Assembly: GCF_001723305.1 (NCBI RefSeq)
Contig: NZ_LPWF01000029.1
Location: 62,001-126,000, forward strand
Source of the DNA: Methyloceanibacter superfactus
GTDB taxonomy: Bacteria; Pseudomonadota; Alphaproteobacteria; Rhizobiales; Methyloligellaceae
Reading direction: 5' to 3'
Length of the DNA stretch: 64,000 bases
The stretch's first letter is position 1. Each line of letters opens with the position of its first letter. Below, in pieces: positions 41,332 through 51,310 of the stretch. The notes beneath the pieces are model-generated. The model made no database searches. It was not told the origin of the DNA and worked only from the letters and a program-made list of their open reading frames with translations. The position numbers were made by a program, and so were the translations under genes.

Positions 41332-42704
41332 CTACGCCGCGTCGGCGACGACCCGGTTTCGTCCGTCACGCTTGGCGCAGTAAAGCGCCTGGTCCGCCCG
41401 CTTCAGAATGAGGTCGGGGGTATCGTCCGGGAATTCCAGTGCGGCGACACCCACGCTTGCGGTGACATCGAGACCGCCAATCCGCTCACCGGCGAAGAAC
41501 GGCGCGGTGGCAATGCATTGTCTGAGCCGCTCGCCAACCACATAGGCCTTGGCGAGATCCGTATCCGGCATCACGACGACGAACTCCTCGCCCCCGAGCC
41601 GGCAGGCAAGATCGATCCCCCGAATATTGCGCCGCAAGCGCGCGGCGAATTCGCGCAGAACTGAATCCCCCGCGTCATGGCCGTGACTGTCGTTGATCAC
41701 CTTGAAGTGGTCGATGTCGAGCACGAGGACCGAAAGCGGCTTGCCGCGCTGAGCCGACTCCTCGAATAAGGTCTTCAAGTGACTGGCCATGTAGCGCCGA
41801 TTATGGAGCGCCGTCAGCGGATCGAGGATCGCCATCTCGACGGTCTCTTCGAGTCGCGTGCGCAAGTGGTCCGTATACCGCTTGCGCTTGATCTGCGTGC
41901 GCACGCGCGACAGCAGCTCGTTCGGATCGACCGGCCGCACGATATAGTCGTTCACGCCCATATCGAGTCCGCGAAGCAGGCGTGCCTCCTCCCCCGGCTC
42001 GACGACGATCATGATGGGCAAATGCCGGGTCCGGTCGAGCGACCGCATTTGCGAGCAGAGCCTCAAGCCGTCGGCATTCTCCAGATTGAGACTGACGATC
42101 ATGAGGTCGAAATTGCCGTCTGGCACTTCCAGCAAAGCGCGCGCCGGATCGGCCTCGCGCTCCACATATTGCTCTTCCTCGAGCGCCTTCATGATGCGCT
42201 CGGCCGCGCGCTCGCGGTCCTCGACCAGCATCACGCGGCCGCCGCGTCCGGCTTCCTCGAGCCGCGCGCCCATGACCGCGGCGAATCCCATCTGCTCCTC
42301 GGTCGAGGCACGCATCAGCATCTCGTCGGTGAGCAGCTTGAGCCGTGCCAGATTCTTGACCCGGGTGACGAGTGCGAGATCGTCGACCGGTTTCGTCAGG
42401 AAATCGTCGGCGCCGGCTTCGAGCCCCTTCACGCGGTCGGTGGGTTGGTCCAGCGCCGTCACCATGATGACGGGGATATGCTGCGTGCGGGGTTCGGCCT
42501 TGAGCCGGCGGCAGACCTCGAAGCCGTCCATGCCGGGCATCATCACGTCGAGTAGGACGACATCCGTTCCCTCGCGCGTGCAGATCTGCAGCGCTTCCGG
42601 GCCGCTATGGGCGGTGCGCACCTCGAAATACTCGGCGGTGAGCCGGGCTTCGAGCAGTTTTACATTGGCGTCGACATCGTCGACTACGAGACGCGCGCCG
42701 TCAT
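41332..42704 (-). CDS. pleD: PleD, two-receiver diguanylate cyclase response regulator (one frameshift)
   Basis: The restored length is 457 residues, as in Caulobacter PleD. The first receiver has Asp53 in LLDVMMPGMDG; the second is degenerate (DLMIVSLNLENADGL, no phosphorylatable Asp in the usual place); the GGDEF domain has RLGGEEF with the RGID inhibitory I-site five residues upstream. The N-terminus reads MTARV then a stop; adding a C (GTCTCGTAG to GTCCTCGTAG at about 42690) gives MTARVLVVDDVDANVKLLEA. It makes c-di-GMP after phosphorylation by PleC/DivJ-type kinases. DivK lies six bases upstream of the pleD start, the usual pairing. Confidence 0.92.
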
Positions 42705-42710
42705 TTATCC

Positions 42711-43085
42711 CTACCGTGCTTCACCAATGAACTGCCTGACCGTTTCGAGGAACATCGCCACGGAGATGGGCTTCGAGATGTAGGCCTCGCAACCGCCTTC
42801 GCGAATGCGTTCCTCGTCGCCCTTCATGGCGAAGGCCGTGACGGCCACCACGGGAATCTCCCGCAGGTGATCGTCTTCCTTGAGCCACTTCGTCACTTCG
42901 AGGCCGGAGACCTCGGGCAACTGGATATCCATAAGAATGAGATCGGGGCGGTGCTCGCGCGCGAGCTCAAGCGCCTCCATGCCGTTACGGGTCTGGAGCG
43001 TCTTGTAGCCATGGGCGTCGAGGAGGTCGTGGAAGAGCTTCATGTTCAGCTCGTTGTCCTCGACAATCAAGACAGTCTTGGTCAT
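42711..43085 (-). CDS. divK: DivK, single-domain cell-cycle response regulator
   Basis: A 124-residue receiver domain: [20 protein letters not shown], phosphoacceptor Asp53 in [13 protein letters not shown], switch [16 protein letters not shown], and Lys in [19 protein letters not shown]. DivK links PleC/DivJ to CtrA control in alphaproteobacteria. Start at MTKTV has the better Shine-Dalgarno spacing; MPMTKTV (43091) is an alternative. Cotranscribed with pleD. Confidence 0.94.
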   Translation of the reverse strand: MTKTVLIVEDNELNMKLFHDLLDAHGYKTLQTRNGMEALELAREHRPDLILMDIQLPEVSGLEVTKWLKEDDHLREIPVVAVTAFAMKGDEERIREGGCEAYISKPISVAMFLETVRQFIGEAR

Positions 43086-43352
43086 TGGCATCGGCCCCGG
43101 CGATTCGGTCCGTCCATGATCGGCGATCTGGTCATATTGTGCCATGGCAGCTGGAGCCGACCTGACCTTCCAGAACATTGAAGTCCGTCCCCCGTGTTGC
43201 GCGGAGTGTCGCCGCCAACCTGTAACCAAACCCTTTAGAGGCCCGGCAAAACGGGCCGAAAACCTTGGCTTTGTCATTCTGGGACGCGCCGAAGCCGCTG
43301 CGCGGGCTATCAACCCCCGCGCGCGCGCCAATTGCCATGCAACCTAGGGTGC

Positions 43353-44219
43353 CTAACGGCAATCTTTGGCCTGAAGATATTCGAGCGAGGTGAGCGTGCC
43401 CTGGATCGAGAAGTCGCCGTAGTCGATCAACAGTTCGCGGCTGACGCCGTTCTCATAGAGACGGAAATCGATCTGATAGCTCGGCGTGAGGTCACCGTTC
43501 TTCGGCTCGAAATAGCCGATCGACACGGGCCATGAGGGAAGCTCACCGAGCTTCTTCTCCTTGGCCGGCGCTTCGAGCTTCGTCTCGTCGGCGCCCGGCT
43601 TGACGACCGTGCCGATAAACGCCGTCGTCTCGTAAACCTTCCGCCCCTTCTCCGAGCCGTCGTAGATCCGGGCTTGGAACAAGGACTGCCCGGAGACGGC
43701 TTTTTCGATCAACGCGATGCTGTGCTGGGTAGGAAAGAAGACCTGGCCCGACAGATCGAGCTCGGCGCGCGACGGCTGGCTGAGATTGACCTTCACGGTC
43801 TCGCTGGGATCCGCGCGGACCGCGCGCCCCATGGTGACGTCGCCAAGCTTGTCGTTCAGATACTGCGCCGACTGGAAGCGGAACTTCTTGCCGTCGCCCT
43901 GCTCCCAAGTCGAGGAGCGCAGATCCGTCAAGTTCGTCTGGCCTTGCGTGTCGGTCATCTGCGTGACCATGCGCATGTTGAGCGAGTAGCCGTCGCAAGG
44001 CGAGCCGGTGAATTCGAACACCATGCGCCCGTCGATCCCGGTGATGCCGGACGCGGAGCGCGCGCCGTCCAGCGTCATCTCATAGATGGCGCGATGCGGA
44101 ACGAGCTTGCTCGGCGCCTTGGCCGCGAGCGCGGACGCTTGTTGCGGAAACGCGCAAGCCAGCCCACCAGCCGCCGCGAGGGCCGCCACCAGCGCCAGTG
44201 TCCGTTTCACAGCCAGCAT
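43353..44219 (-). CDS. eipB: EipB-family cell envelope integrity protein (DUF1849)
   Basis: A 288-residue periplasmic protein. A signal peptide (MLAVKRTLALVAALAAAGGL, cut near SALA) is followed by LVPHRAIYEMTLDGARSASG and SPCDGYSLNMRMVTQ, then YLNDKLGDVTMGRAV and a C-terminal KDCR. The two Cys fit the conserved disulphide of EipB, a beta-spiral protein needed for envelope integrity in Brucella. Start 44219 is chosen since the signal peptide begins there. Complete and in frame. Confidence 0.9.
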   Translation of the reverse strand: MLAVKRTLALVAALAAAGGLACAFPQQASALAAKAPSKLVPHRAIYEMTLDGARSASGITGIDGRMVFEFTGSPCDGYSLNMRMVTQMTDTQGQTNLTDLRSSTWEQGDGKKFRFQSAQYLNDKLGDVTMGRAVRADPSETVKVNLSQPSRAELDLSGQVFFPTQHSIALIEKAVSGQSLFQARIYDGSEKGRKVYETTAFIGTVVKPGADETKLEAPAKEKKLGELPSWPVSIGYFEPKNGDLTPSYQIDFRLYENGVSRELLIDYGDFSIQGTLTSLEYLQAKDCR

Positions 44220-44385
44220 GCTCTTCGCCCCGCTTCTGCGTCTCCCGCCGTAGGTCACGGTGGAACCCTAGATTCTTGGCACCAACTCGCGCGCCCGACA
44301 AGAGCCTGATGAGCGGCAAGCTAAGGCTTGCGAGCCCGCCCGATTTGCTCAATGGTCGGGAGACCTTCGACCCGTGAGAGGAAGC

Positions 44386-44850
44386 ATGGCAGGGCAGATA
44401 GAAGCAAGACTTAAGGCGCTCGACCTCGTTTTGCCCGAGGCCAAAGCCGCCATCGGCACCTATGTCCCCTTTGTCCATTTTGGCGGCCAGCTCCTCATTT
44501 CCGGGCAGTTGCCCATGAAAGACGGCGCCATCGCGGTTGCCGGCACCCTTGGCGACGGCGTCGATGTGGCGCAAGGCCAGGAGGCCGCCAAGCTCTGCGC
44601 CCTGAACATCCTCGCCCAGGCCAAGGCGGCGCTCGGCGATCTCGACCGCATCGTGCAGCTTCTCCGCCTCAACGGCTTCGTCAGCGCCACACCTGGTTTC
44701 GGCGATCATCCCAAGGTGATCAACGGCGCGTCCGATCTCATGGTGGAGATCCTGGGCGATAAGGGACGCCATACCCGCATCGCCGTCGGCTGCGCCAGCC
44801 TACCCTTGAACGCAGCCGTCGAGATCGATGCGGTTTTTGCCATAGACTAA
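44386..44850 (+). CDS. RidA family protein (YjgF-like, long variant)
   Basis: A 154-residue protein of the long YjgF branch: LVLPEAKAAIGTYVPFVHFG, LLISGQLPMKDGAIAVAGTL, AKLCALNILAQAKAALGDLD, RIVQLLRLNGFVSATPGFGD and LMVEILGDKGRHTRIAVGCA. ATG at 44386 after AGAGGAAGC. It is the second RidA protein in the window; this branch lacks the Arg of canonical enamine hydrolases in the position I can see, so its reaction is uncertain. Confidence 0.85.
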   Translation: MAGQIEARLKALDLVLPEAKAAIGTYVPFVHFGGQLLISGQLPMKDGAIAVAGTLGDGVDVAQGQEAAKLCALNILAQAKAALGDLDRIVQLLRLNGFVSATPGFGDHPKVINGASDLMVEILGDKGRHTRIAVGCASLPLNAAVEIDAVFAID

Positions 44851-44873
44851 CTCCCCAACGGGGACCCCGCATT

Positions 44874-45617
44874 ATGGCCGAGCTCTACTGGCTGAAACGG
44901 CCGATCGCCCATCGCGGTCTGCACCACGCCGCGAGCGGCGTCATCGAGAACAGCGCCGCCGCGGTCACGGCCGCTCTTGGGCACGGCTATGCCATCGAGG
45001 TCGACCTGCAATGCGCCGCCGGCCGCATGCCGGTCGTGTTTCACGACGCCACCCTCGACCGCCTCACCGGCGAGACCGGCGCGGTCGCCGACCGCGAGGT
45101 CGAGGCGCTGCGCGCCATCCCCTTACGCGGCACGACCAACCGCATTCTTTCGCTTCCCGACCTGCTGGCGCTGGTGGGCGGTTATGTGCCGCTCGTGCTC
45201 GAGGTGAAGAGCACCTGGACCCGTGACGGCGAGTTCGAGGCGAACATCGCCGGGCAGCTCGCATCTTATGACGGACCAATCGCCGTCATGTCGTTCGATC
45301 CTTATTCGGTGGCTGCCTTCCGGGAGGTGGCTCCCGCCCTGCCCCGCGGCCTGATCGGCTGCCGCTTCGCCGCCGCCGATCACTGGGCGGACCTCTCGCA
45401 TCCCCAGCGCTTCGCCATGCGGCATCTCCTCACATCCGCCTTCGCACGGCCCCACTTCATCGCTTACGATATCGGTGCGCTGCCGGCGGTCGCGCCGCTC
45501 ATTGCCAAGTACATGTTCGGGCTGCCGCTGCTGACCTGGACCGTACGGACCGAAGCCGATCGCGCGCGTGCGCTTCGTTATGCCGACGCCATGATTTTCG
45601 AAGGGATCGAGCCCTGA
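44874..45617 (+). CDS. glycerophosphodiester phosphodiesterase
   Basis: A 247-residue GDPD TIM barrel. RPIAHRGLHHAASGVIENSA contains the first His and catalytic Glu, AIEVDLQCAAGRMPVVFHDA the metal-binding E-D pair and catalytic His, and LVLEVKS a third metal-binding Glu. It hydrolyses glycerophosphodiesters to glycerol-3-phosphate and an alcohol. No signal peptide, so cytoplasmic. It starts 23 bases after ridA and overlaps nothing; the next gene starts three bases after its stop. Confidence 0.92.
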   Translation: MAELYWLKRPIAHRGLHHAASGVIENSAAAVTAALGHGYAIEVDLQCAAGRMPVVFHDATLDRLTGETGAVADREVEALRAIPLRGTTNRILSLPDLLALVGGYVPLVLEVKSTWTRDGEFEANIAGQLASYDGPIAVMSFDPYSVAAFREVAPALPRGLIGCRFAAADHWADLSHPQRFAMRHLLTSAFARPHFIAYDIGALPAVAPLIAKYMFGLPLLTWTVRTEADRARALRYADAMIFEGIEP

Positions 45618-45619
45618 GC

Positions 45620-46846
45620 ATGGGCGACGTGGAGAGAGACCCGGCAGACGCGCCGCAGCTGGACGCCGATGAAGGCGTGGTGGTGCGCGTCTCCCGCCGT
45701 ATCGCCGACGTGCCCGCGAGCGACTGGGACGCTGCGCGCCGGCGGGTCGGGATCAAAACGTCAACACGCAAGCCTAACCCATTCGTTTCACACGCATTTC
45801 TGAAAGCCCTGGAGGAGAGCGGCTCGGCTACGCGCGAGACCGGCTGGCTGCCGCAGCATCTCCTCTACGAGGATCGCAGCGGCCGCTTGCAGGCCTGCAT
45901 GCCCTGCTATCTGAAAAGCCACAGCCAAGGCGAGTATGTCTTCGATCATGGTTGGGCCGAGGCCTATATGCGCGCCGGCGGGCGCTACTACCCGAAGCTC
46001 CAGGCCTCGGTGCCGTTCACGCCGGTGACCGGGCCCAGACTGCTGGTGCGTGCCGGCGCAAGCCCCATCGAGCGTGACGCGGTCCTGCTCGAAGCTGGAC
46101 GGACGCTGACCAAGGAGCTCGGCGTCTCCTCGCTTCACATCACCTTCATGACGCGTGCCGAGTGGGAGCTGGCCGGCCGGCTCGGCTATTTGCGCCGCAC
46201 CGACCAACAGTTCCACTGGCTCAACGAAGGCTACGAGACCTTCGACGACTTTCTCGGCGCGCTCTCATCGCGCAAGCGCAAGACCATCCGCAAAGAGCGA
46301 CGCGCGGCGCTCGATGACGATATCGAAATCGAATGGGTGACGGGGAGCGACCTCACCGAGGCGCACTGGGACGCGTTCTTCGCCTTCTACACGGATACCG
46401 GCCTCCGCAAATGGGGGACGCCCTACCTGACGCGCCAATGCTTCAGCCTGCTGGGGCAGAGCATGGCCGACGCGCTCCTGCTGGTGCTGGCCAAACGGGG
46501 CGGCCGTTACATCGCCGGCGCGCTGAACGTCATCGGCGCCGACACGCTCTACGGTCGCTATTGGGGCGCGGTCGAGACACACGACTTCCTGCATTTCGAG
46601 GTCTGCTACTACCAGGCCATCGACTATGCCATCCGGCACGGCCTCGCCCGCGTCGAGGCCGCGGCGCAAGGCGGCCACAAGCTCGCACGCGGCTACCTGC
46701 CGGCCGAGACCTACAGCGCCCATTACATCGCCGATCCCGGCCTGCGGCGCGCCGTCGCCGACTATCTGGCGCGCGAGCGGCTGGCCGTCAGCCACGAAGC
46801 GGCGCTCCTCACCGAGGAGTCGCCCTATCGCCGGGACAAAGCCTAA
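45620..46846 (+). CDS. GNAT family N-acetyltransferase (DUF482, FemAB-like)
   Basis: A 408-residue protein. PFVSHAFLKALEESGSATRE, YVFDHGWAEAYMRAGGRYYP, FLGALSSRKRKTIRKERRAA and HFEVCYYQAIDYAIRHGLAR, with VEAAAQGGHKLARGYLP, match the DUF482 (peptidogalycan biosynthesis) family, a double-GNAT fold. The acceptor substrate is not established. It starts three bases after the GDPD gene, suggesting an operon ridA-gdpD-gnat. GTG or ATG starts nearby could trim the polar lead (MGDVERDPADAP). In frame. Confidence 0.85.
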   Translation: MGDVERDPADAPQLDADEGVVVRVSRRIADVPASDWDAARRRVGIKTSTRKPNPFVSHAFLKALEESGSATRETGWLPQHLLYEDRSGRLQACMPCYLKSHSQGEYVFDHGWAEAYMRAGGRYYPKLQASVPFTPVTGPRLLVRAGASPIERDAVLLEAGRTLTKELGVSSLHITFMTRAEWELAGRLGYLRRTDQQFHWLNEGYETFDDFLGALSSRKRKTIRKERRAALDDDIEIEWVTGSDLTEAHWDAFFAFYTDTGLRKWGTPYLTRQCFSLLGQSMADALLLVLAKRGGRYIAGALNVIGADTLYGRYWGAVETHDFLHFEVCYYQAIDYAIRHGLARVEAAAQGGHKLARGYLPAETYSAHYIADPGLRRAVADYLARERLAVSHEAALLTEESPYRRDKA

Positions 46847-46861
46847 GGCGTCGCGAGGCGG

Positions 46862-47065
46862 CTAGCCGTCGAGAACGAACGAGATCTTGGCGTTGATGCG
46901 GTACTTCTTGATCTTGCCCTTCTCGACCTGGGCCTCGAAATTCTTGATGTAGATCGAACGCACATTGCGCACGCTGTCATTGGCTTTGTTCACCGCATAT
47001 TGCGCGGCGTCTTCCCAGCTCTTGTCGGACTCGGCCAGAACTTCGATCACTTTGAGCATGGACAT
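46862..47065 (-). CDS. dodecin family flavin-binding protein
   Basis: A 67-residue protein: MSMLKVIEVLAESDKSWEDA, AQYAVNKANDSVRNVRSIYI, KNFEAQVEKGKIKKYRINAK, ISFVLDG. The helix and three strands fit dodecin; the usual Trp of the flavin pocket is W17 in KSWEDA. Dodecins form 12-mers that store flavin (or CoA/FMN). Convergent with the GNAT gene. Confidence 0.92.
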   Translation of the reverse strand: MSMLKVIEVLAESDKSWEDAAQYAVNKANDSVRNVRSIYIKNFEAQVEKGKIKKYRINAKISFVLDG

Positions 47066-47292
47066 GGGTTGCGCTCCTCCTTGGATGCGGGGTCTAGGAA
47101 ATTTCTTTGTTTTCCCTTCTCTTAGCTACCCTAGCGGTAGCCGCCTAGCATTGACAGGAATCAATGGGCGGAATGAGGCACACGGCGGCGACCGGCACGC
47201 ATCCTCATTATCCGGTTGACCGCACGCGTCTAAGGAATCGAAATGATTCCGAAAAATGCGGGAAGCCGAACGGCGGGAAGCGGAGGAACACG

Positions 47293-47718
47293 ATGGCGGC
47301 ATACGATCCGGGCAACATCTTCGCCAAGATGCTGAAGGGCGAAATCCCCTGCCACAAGATCTACGAGGACGACGACACCCTCGCCTTCCTCGACATCATG
47401 CCGCGCACCGAAGGCCACGCGCTGGTCATCACCAAGGAGCCAGCGGCGGACCTGTTCGCGGTCTCGCCCAAAGGGCTCGCCAAGCTCATGGCTGTCGTGC
47501 AGAAGCTCTCACCGAAGATCAAGCAGGCGGTCGGTGCCGACGGCGTGCTCATCCAGCAGTTCAATGGAGCGGCGGCCGGACAGACCGTGTTCCACCTCCA
47601 CGTCCACATCGTGCCGGTCAAGGAAGGAGTCGCCCTGAAGCCGCATGCGGGCGACATGGCCGATCCAGCCGAGTTAGCCATGACGGCGGAGAATATCCGG
47701 AAGGTGCTGAGCGCCTAG
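47293..47718 (+). CDS. HIT family nucleotide hydrolase
   Basis: A 141-residue protein of the Hint branch: FAKMLKGEIPCHKIYEDDDT, LAFLDIMPRTEGHALVITKE and the histidine triad FHLHVHIVP. Purine-nucleoside phosphoramidase or similar activity. GGAGGAA precedes the ATG at 47293. It converges on clpA with a four-base stop overlap. Confidence 0.93.
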   Translation: MAAYDPGNIFAKMLKGEIPCHKIYEDDDTLAFLDIMPRTEGHALVITKEPAADLFAVSPKGLAKLMAVVQKLSPKIKQAVGADGVLIQQFNGAAAGQTVFHLHVHIVPVKEGVALKPHAGDMADPAELAMTAENIRKVLSA

Positions 47719-50156
47719 TCCTCGCCGAGAGGGACTTTCGGCACGGCGCTCGGGCTGGGCTTGGAGCCGCCGCGCGGCTTGCGGGTCTTCTTGGCGCGCG
47801 GCTTCGCCGCCTTAGCCGAGGTCTCGGTCCCCTCGGACTCGTCGTCCTCCGGATCGCGCGGCTTGATCGGCGCGTCGGCCTTGATGTACTCGAAGCCAAG
47901 CCCCTTCTCGCCGTCCTTCTCCTCGACCACCACGCGCACGGTGCCGCCATCCTTCAGCGCGCCGAACAGGATCTCCTCGGCCAGCGGCTTCTTGATGTGC
48001 TCCTGGATCACGCGGGCGAGCGGACGGGCGCCGAACTTGTCGTCGTAGCCCTTCTCGGCCAGCCATTCATTTGGCTCCGGCGTCAGCTCGATGGTGATGT
48101 TGCGGTCGCTGAGCTGGGCCTCCAGCTGGAATACGAACTTCTCCACCACCTGCGAGATGACTGCCGGCGGCAGCGCGCCGAACGGGATGATCGCGTCGAG
48201 CCGGTTGCGGAACTCCGGCGAGAACAGGCGGTTTATCGCCTCCTCGTCGTCGCCCTCGCGCTTGGACCGGTTGAAGCCGATGGCGGCCTTCGCCATGTCG
48301 GAAGCGCCGGCATTCGTGGTCATGATCAGGATCACGTTCTGGAAGTCGACATGCTTGCCGTTGTGGTCGGTGAGCTTGCCGTGATCCATCACCTGCAACA
48401 GGATGTTGAACAGGTCCGGATGCGCCTTCTCGATCTCGTCCAGCAGCAGCACGCAATGCGGGTGCTGGTCGACGCCGTCGGTCAGCAGGCCGCCCTGGTC
48501 GAAGCCCACATAGCCGGGAGGCGCACCGATCAGGCGCGACACGGTATGGCGCTCCATGTACTCGCTCATGTCGAAGCGCAGCAGCTCGACGCCGAGCAGC
48601 GTCGCGAGCTGGCGGGCGACCTCAGTCTTACCCACGCCCGTGGGGCCTGAGAACATGTAGTTGCCGATCGGCTTGCCCGGCTCGCGAAGGCCCGCACGCG
48701 ACAGCTTGATCGCCGCGCCCAGCGCCTCAATGGCCTTGTCCTGGCCGAACACCACGCGCTTCAGATCCTCATCGATGCCGCGCAGCACCTCGGCGTCGGT
48801 CTTGGAGATCGTCTTGGGCGGAATCCGCGCCATGGTGGCGATGGTCGACTCCACCTCCTTGACGCCGATGGTCTTGCGCCGCTGACGCTCAGGGACGAGC
48901 ATCTGCGAGGCGCCGCTCTCGTCGATGACGTCGATCGCCTTATCCGGCAGCTTGCGGTCGTGGATGTATTTCGCCGACAGCTCCACCGCGGATTTGATCG
49001 CCTGGTTCGTATAGCGGACGCGGTGGAAGTCCTCGAAATAGGGCTTCAGCCCCTTCAGAATCTCGATGGCGTCCGGCACCGACGGCTCGTTGACGTCGAT
49101 CTTCTGGAAGCGCCGGACGAGCGCCCGGTCCTTCTCGAAATGCTGGCGGTATTCCTTGTAGGTCGTCGAGCCGATGCAGCGCAGCGTGCCCGACTGAAGC
49201 GCCGGCTTCAGGAGGTTGGATGCATCCCATGCGCCGCCGGAGGTGGCCCCAGCCCCGATCACCGTGTGGATCTCGTCGATGAACATGATGGCGCCGGGAT
49301 AGTTCTCGATCTCGCGCATCACCGCCTTCAGCCGCTCCTCGAAATCGCCGCGATAGCGGGTGCCGGCGAGCAACGCGCCCATGTCGAGCTGGAAGATGGT
49401 GGCGTCCATCAGGACCTCCGGCACATCGCCCATGACGATGCGCCGCGCCAAGCCCTCGGCGATGGCCGTCTTGCCCACGCCGGGATCGCCCACGAAGAGC
49501 GGGTTGTTCTTCTGCCGGCGGCACAGCACCTGGATGGTGCGCTGGATCTCGGGCCCGCGCCCGATCAGCGGGTCGATGCGGCCCGACCGCGCCTTCTGAT
49601 TCAGGTTGATGCAATAGACCTCGAGCGCATCGGCGCCGCGCTTCTTCTCATCCCCGCCTTCGACCGTGGCCGCGTCGTCGTCGACGCCCCGCACGGTGCG
49701 CGGCTCCGACGCCCCGCCCCGCTTGGCGATGCCGTGGCTAATATAGTTGACCGCGTCGAAGCGGGTCATGTGCTGCTCTTGCAGGAAGAACGCGGCATGG
49801 CTCTCCCGCTCGGCGAAGATGGCGACGAGCACGTTGGCTCCCGTCACCTCCTCGCGGCCGGAGGACTGCACATGCGCCACGGCGCGGTGGATCACCCGCT
49901 GGAAGCCCGCCGTCGGCTGGGCATCGCCGTGGGTGTCGAGCACCAGGCCCGAAAGCTCGTTGTCGAGATAGCCGGTCAGCTTGTCACGCAGCAGGTCGAG
50001 GTCGACGTCGCAGGCACGCATGACCGCGGCGGCGTCGCGGTCGTCCACCAACGACAGCAGCAGATGCTCCAGGGTGGCGTATTCGTGGCTGCGCTCGTTT
50101 GCATACTGCAGAGCGCGCCTCAAAGCCTGCTCAAGACTGGTCGAAAACGAAGCCAC
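47715..50156 (-). CDS. clpA: ClpA, AAA+ unfoldase of the ClpAP protease
   Basis: An 813-residue protein. The Clp-N domain ([20 protein letters not shown]) is followed by AAA1 with [15 protein letters not shown] and AAA2 with [16 protein letters not shown], plus the ClpP-binding loop region of AAA2. The last about 45 residues, after [15 protein letters not shown], are an extra acidic then basic extension ([32 protein letters not shown]), unlike E. coli ClpA. It unfolds proteins for ClpP, with ClpS as adaptor. clpS lies six bases upstream. In frame. Confidence 0.95.
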   Translation of the reverse strand: MASFSTSLEQALRRALQYANERSHEYATLEHLLLSLVDDRDAAAVMRACDVDLDLLRDKLTGYLDNELSGLVLDTHGDAQPTAGFQRVIHRAVAHVQSSGREEVTGANVLVAIFAERESHAAFFLQEQHMTRFDAVNYISHGIAKRGGASEPRTVRGVDDDAATVEGGDEKKRGADALEVYCINLNQKARSGRIDPLIGRGPEIQRTIQVLCRRQKNNPLFVGDPGVGKTAIAEGLARRIVMGDVPEVLMDATIFQLDMGALLAGTRYRGDFEERLKAVMREIENYPGAIMFIDEIHTVIGAGATSGGAWDASNLLKPALQSGTLRCIGSTTYKEYRQHFEKDRALVRRFQKIDVNEPSVPDAIEILKGLKPYFEDFHRVRYTNQAIKSAVELSAKYIHDRKLPDKAIDVIDESGASQMLVPERQRRKTIGVKEVESTIATMARIPPKTISKTDAEVLRGIDEDLKRVVFGQDKAIEALGAAIKLSRAGLREPGKPIGNYMFSGPTGVGKTEVARQLATLLGVELLRFDMSEYMERHTVSRLIGAPPGYVGFDQGGLLTDGVDQHPHCVLLLDEIEKAHPDLFNILLQVMDHGKLTDHNGKHVDFQNVILIMTTNAGASDMAKAAIGFNRSKREGDDEEAINRLFSPEFRNRLDAIIPFGALPPAVISQVVEKFVFQLEAQLSDRNITIELTPEPNEWLAEKGYDDKFGARPLARVIQEHIKKPLAEEILFGALKDGGTVRVVVEEKDGEKGLGFEYIKADAPIKPRDPEDDESEGTETSAKAAKPRAKKTRKPRGGSKPSPSAVPKVPLGED

Positions 50157-50162
50157 TGATTC

Positions 50163-50492
50163 CTACTCTTTCTCCATCGTACACTGCAGCGGGTGCTCGT
50201 GTTGACGGGCGAAACTCGTCACCTGCGCTACCTTAGTCTCGGCCACCTCGTAAGTGTAGACCCCGCAGATACCCACGCCCTTTTGATGCACGTGGAGCAT
50301 GATCCGGGTCGCCTCCTCCGGAGGCTTGTTGAAAAACCGCTCAAGCACATACACGACGAAATCCATCGGCGTGTAGTCGTCGTTGAGGAGCATCACCTTG
50401 TAGAGGCTTGGCCGTTTGGTCTTCGGCCGCGTCTTGGTGACGATATGGGTGCCGGTGTCGTCGTCCCGGCGATTGTCGCCGTTTCGCGCCAT
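50163..50492 (-). CDS. clpS: ClpS adaptor protein
   Basis: A 109-residue protein: a polar N-terminal tail ([15 protein letters not shown]), then the core [60 protein letters not shown] and [12 protein letters not shown]. ClpS brings N-degron substrates to ClpAP. The DDYTPMDF and HVHQKG elements form the N-degron pocket. The six-base gap to clpA suggests coupled translation. Confidence 0.95.
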   Translation of the reverse strand: MARNGDNRRDDDTGTHIVTKTRPKTKRPSLYKVMLLNDDYTPMDFVVYVLERFFNKPPEEATRIMLHVHQKGVGICGVYTYEVAETKVAQVTSFARQHEHPLQCTMEKE

Positions 50493-50666
50493 CGTCAGCC
50501 TCTATGTGGCGTCGCGTGTGCCATCTGCCAAGGGAGCGCTATTCGCTCGTTCAAAGAAAACCCATGCTGGATGCATCTTAACGTCATCGGACGAGTCCCG
50601 GCAAACTGACCGGTTGCCTCAGGCTAGCATAGAGGGAGTTGCCGACAGGAAAACGGCAAAAAAAAA

Positions 50667-50690
50667 GACCCGGGGCGCGAACCCCGGGTC
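50667..50690 (-). terminator. rho-independent terminator after the phasin gene
   Basis: GACCCGGGG - CGCGAA - CCCCGGGTC is a perfect nine-base-pair hairpin. On the minus strand a run of nine T (A on the plus strand at 50658-50666) follows, so it ends transcripts from the phasin gene. The plus strand has TTTT on the other side, so it may act both ways. Confidence 0.9.
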
Positions 50691-50722
50691 TTTTCATTTG
50701 GGAAAAGGTGGAGCGCGATTCG

Positions 50723-51055
50723 CTACGCAGCCTTCTTGGTCATGGCAGCCTCGACCGGCTTGTAGGCATCCTTGGCCAGGCCGACATACATCTCGCCGAT
50801 CTTGGACATCTCGGCCATGTAGGTGTCATAGGCCTTCTTGGCGAACTGAGACTGAATCTCGATAGCCTGCTCGACAGACTTGGCGCCGACGAGCTGCTCG
50901 AAAGCGCGAGTGGAGTCCTCGAACGCCTTCTTGGAATAGTCGGTCATCTCAGCGGCAATGGCCTGGAAACCCTTGTTCATCTCACCGAATGAACGGACAT
51001 AGGCATCGAAACCGTCTTTGCCTACTTTCTGGAACTCTTCAAAACCTTTGAGCAT
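50723..51055 (-). CDS. phasin family protein
   Basis: A 110-residue, mainly helical protein: FEEFQKVGKDGFDAYVRSFG, KGFQAIAAEMTDYSKKAFED, AKSVEQAIEIQSQFAKKAYD and KIGEMYVGLAKDAYKPVEAA. Phasins coat polyhydroxyalkanoate granules and can bind other storage bodies. The start MLKGF (51055) is chosen; an upstream in-frame extension is not phasin-like. A strong hairpin terminator lies 32 bases after the stop, and two TGCANTGCA sites in front of it look like PhaR operators. Presence implies PHA storage. Confidence 0.9.
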   Translation of the reverse strand: MLKGFEEFQKVGKDGFDAYVRSFGEMNKGFQAIAAEMTDYSKKAFEDSTRAFEQLVGAKSVEQAIEIQSQFAKKAYDTYMAEMSKIGEMYVGLAKDAYKPVEAAMTKKAA

Positions 51056-51106
51056 GGGGCCCTCTTCTGGGATAGAGAATTGCTGCGAACGCGAAAGCAT
51101 ATATAT

Positions 51107-51147
51107 GCAATGCACAAAAAACGTCAATGGCAAATTTTTGCACTGCA
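51107..51147 (-). promoter_or_regulatory. two TGCANTGCA operator-like sites upstream of the phasin gene (putative PhaR sites)
   Basis: TGCAATGCA at 51107-51115 and TGCACTGCA at 51139-51147 are both perfect TGCA-N-TGCA palindromes with centres 32 bases apart, about three helical turns. PhaR-type repressors of phasin genes bind TGC-rich inverted repeats in Rhodobacter and Paracoccus. The sites lie 52 and 84 bases before the ATG. Binding by PhaR is inferred from the match and location; no phaR gene is in the window. Confidence 0.6.
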
Positions 51148-51310
51148 CAAAACCTTCGCTTAACGCTTTGGCAATAGCCAGATTTTAGCCTGCTCCATTC
51201 ACCACCCTGGCTCCCCGCGGACGGCGCGGTCGGCGCGGGCCAGAAGGTCGGGCGCGCATAGGAAATGCGCGGGGGAAGGTCGTCAAACGGGGGGAGGCTC
51301 ACGCCTTCGA

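Noticed and set aside
41332-42704. Truncated PleD starting at 42621
   Set aside because: One C added at 42690 restores the full first receiver domain with its phosphorylation Asp.
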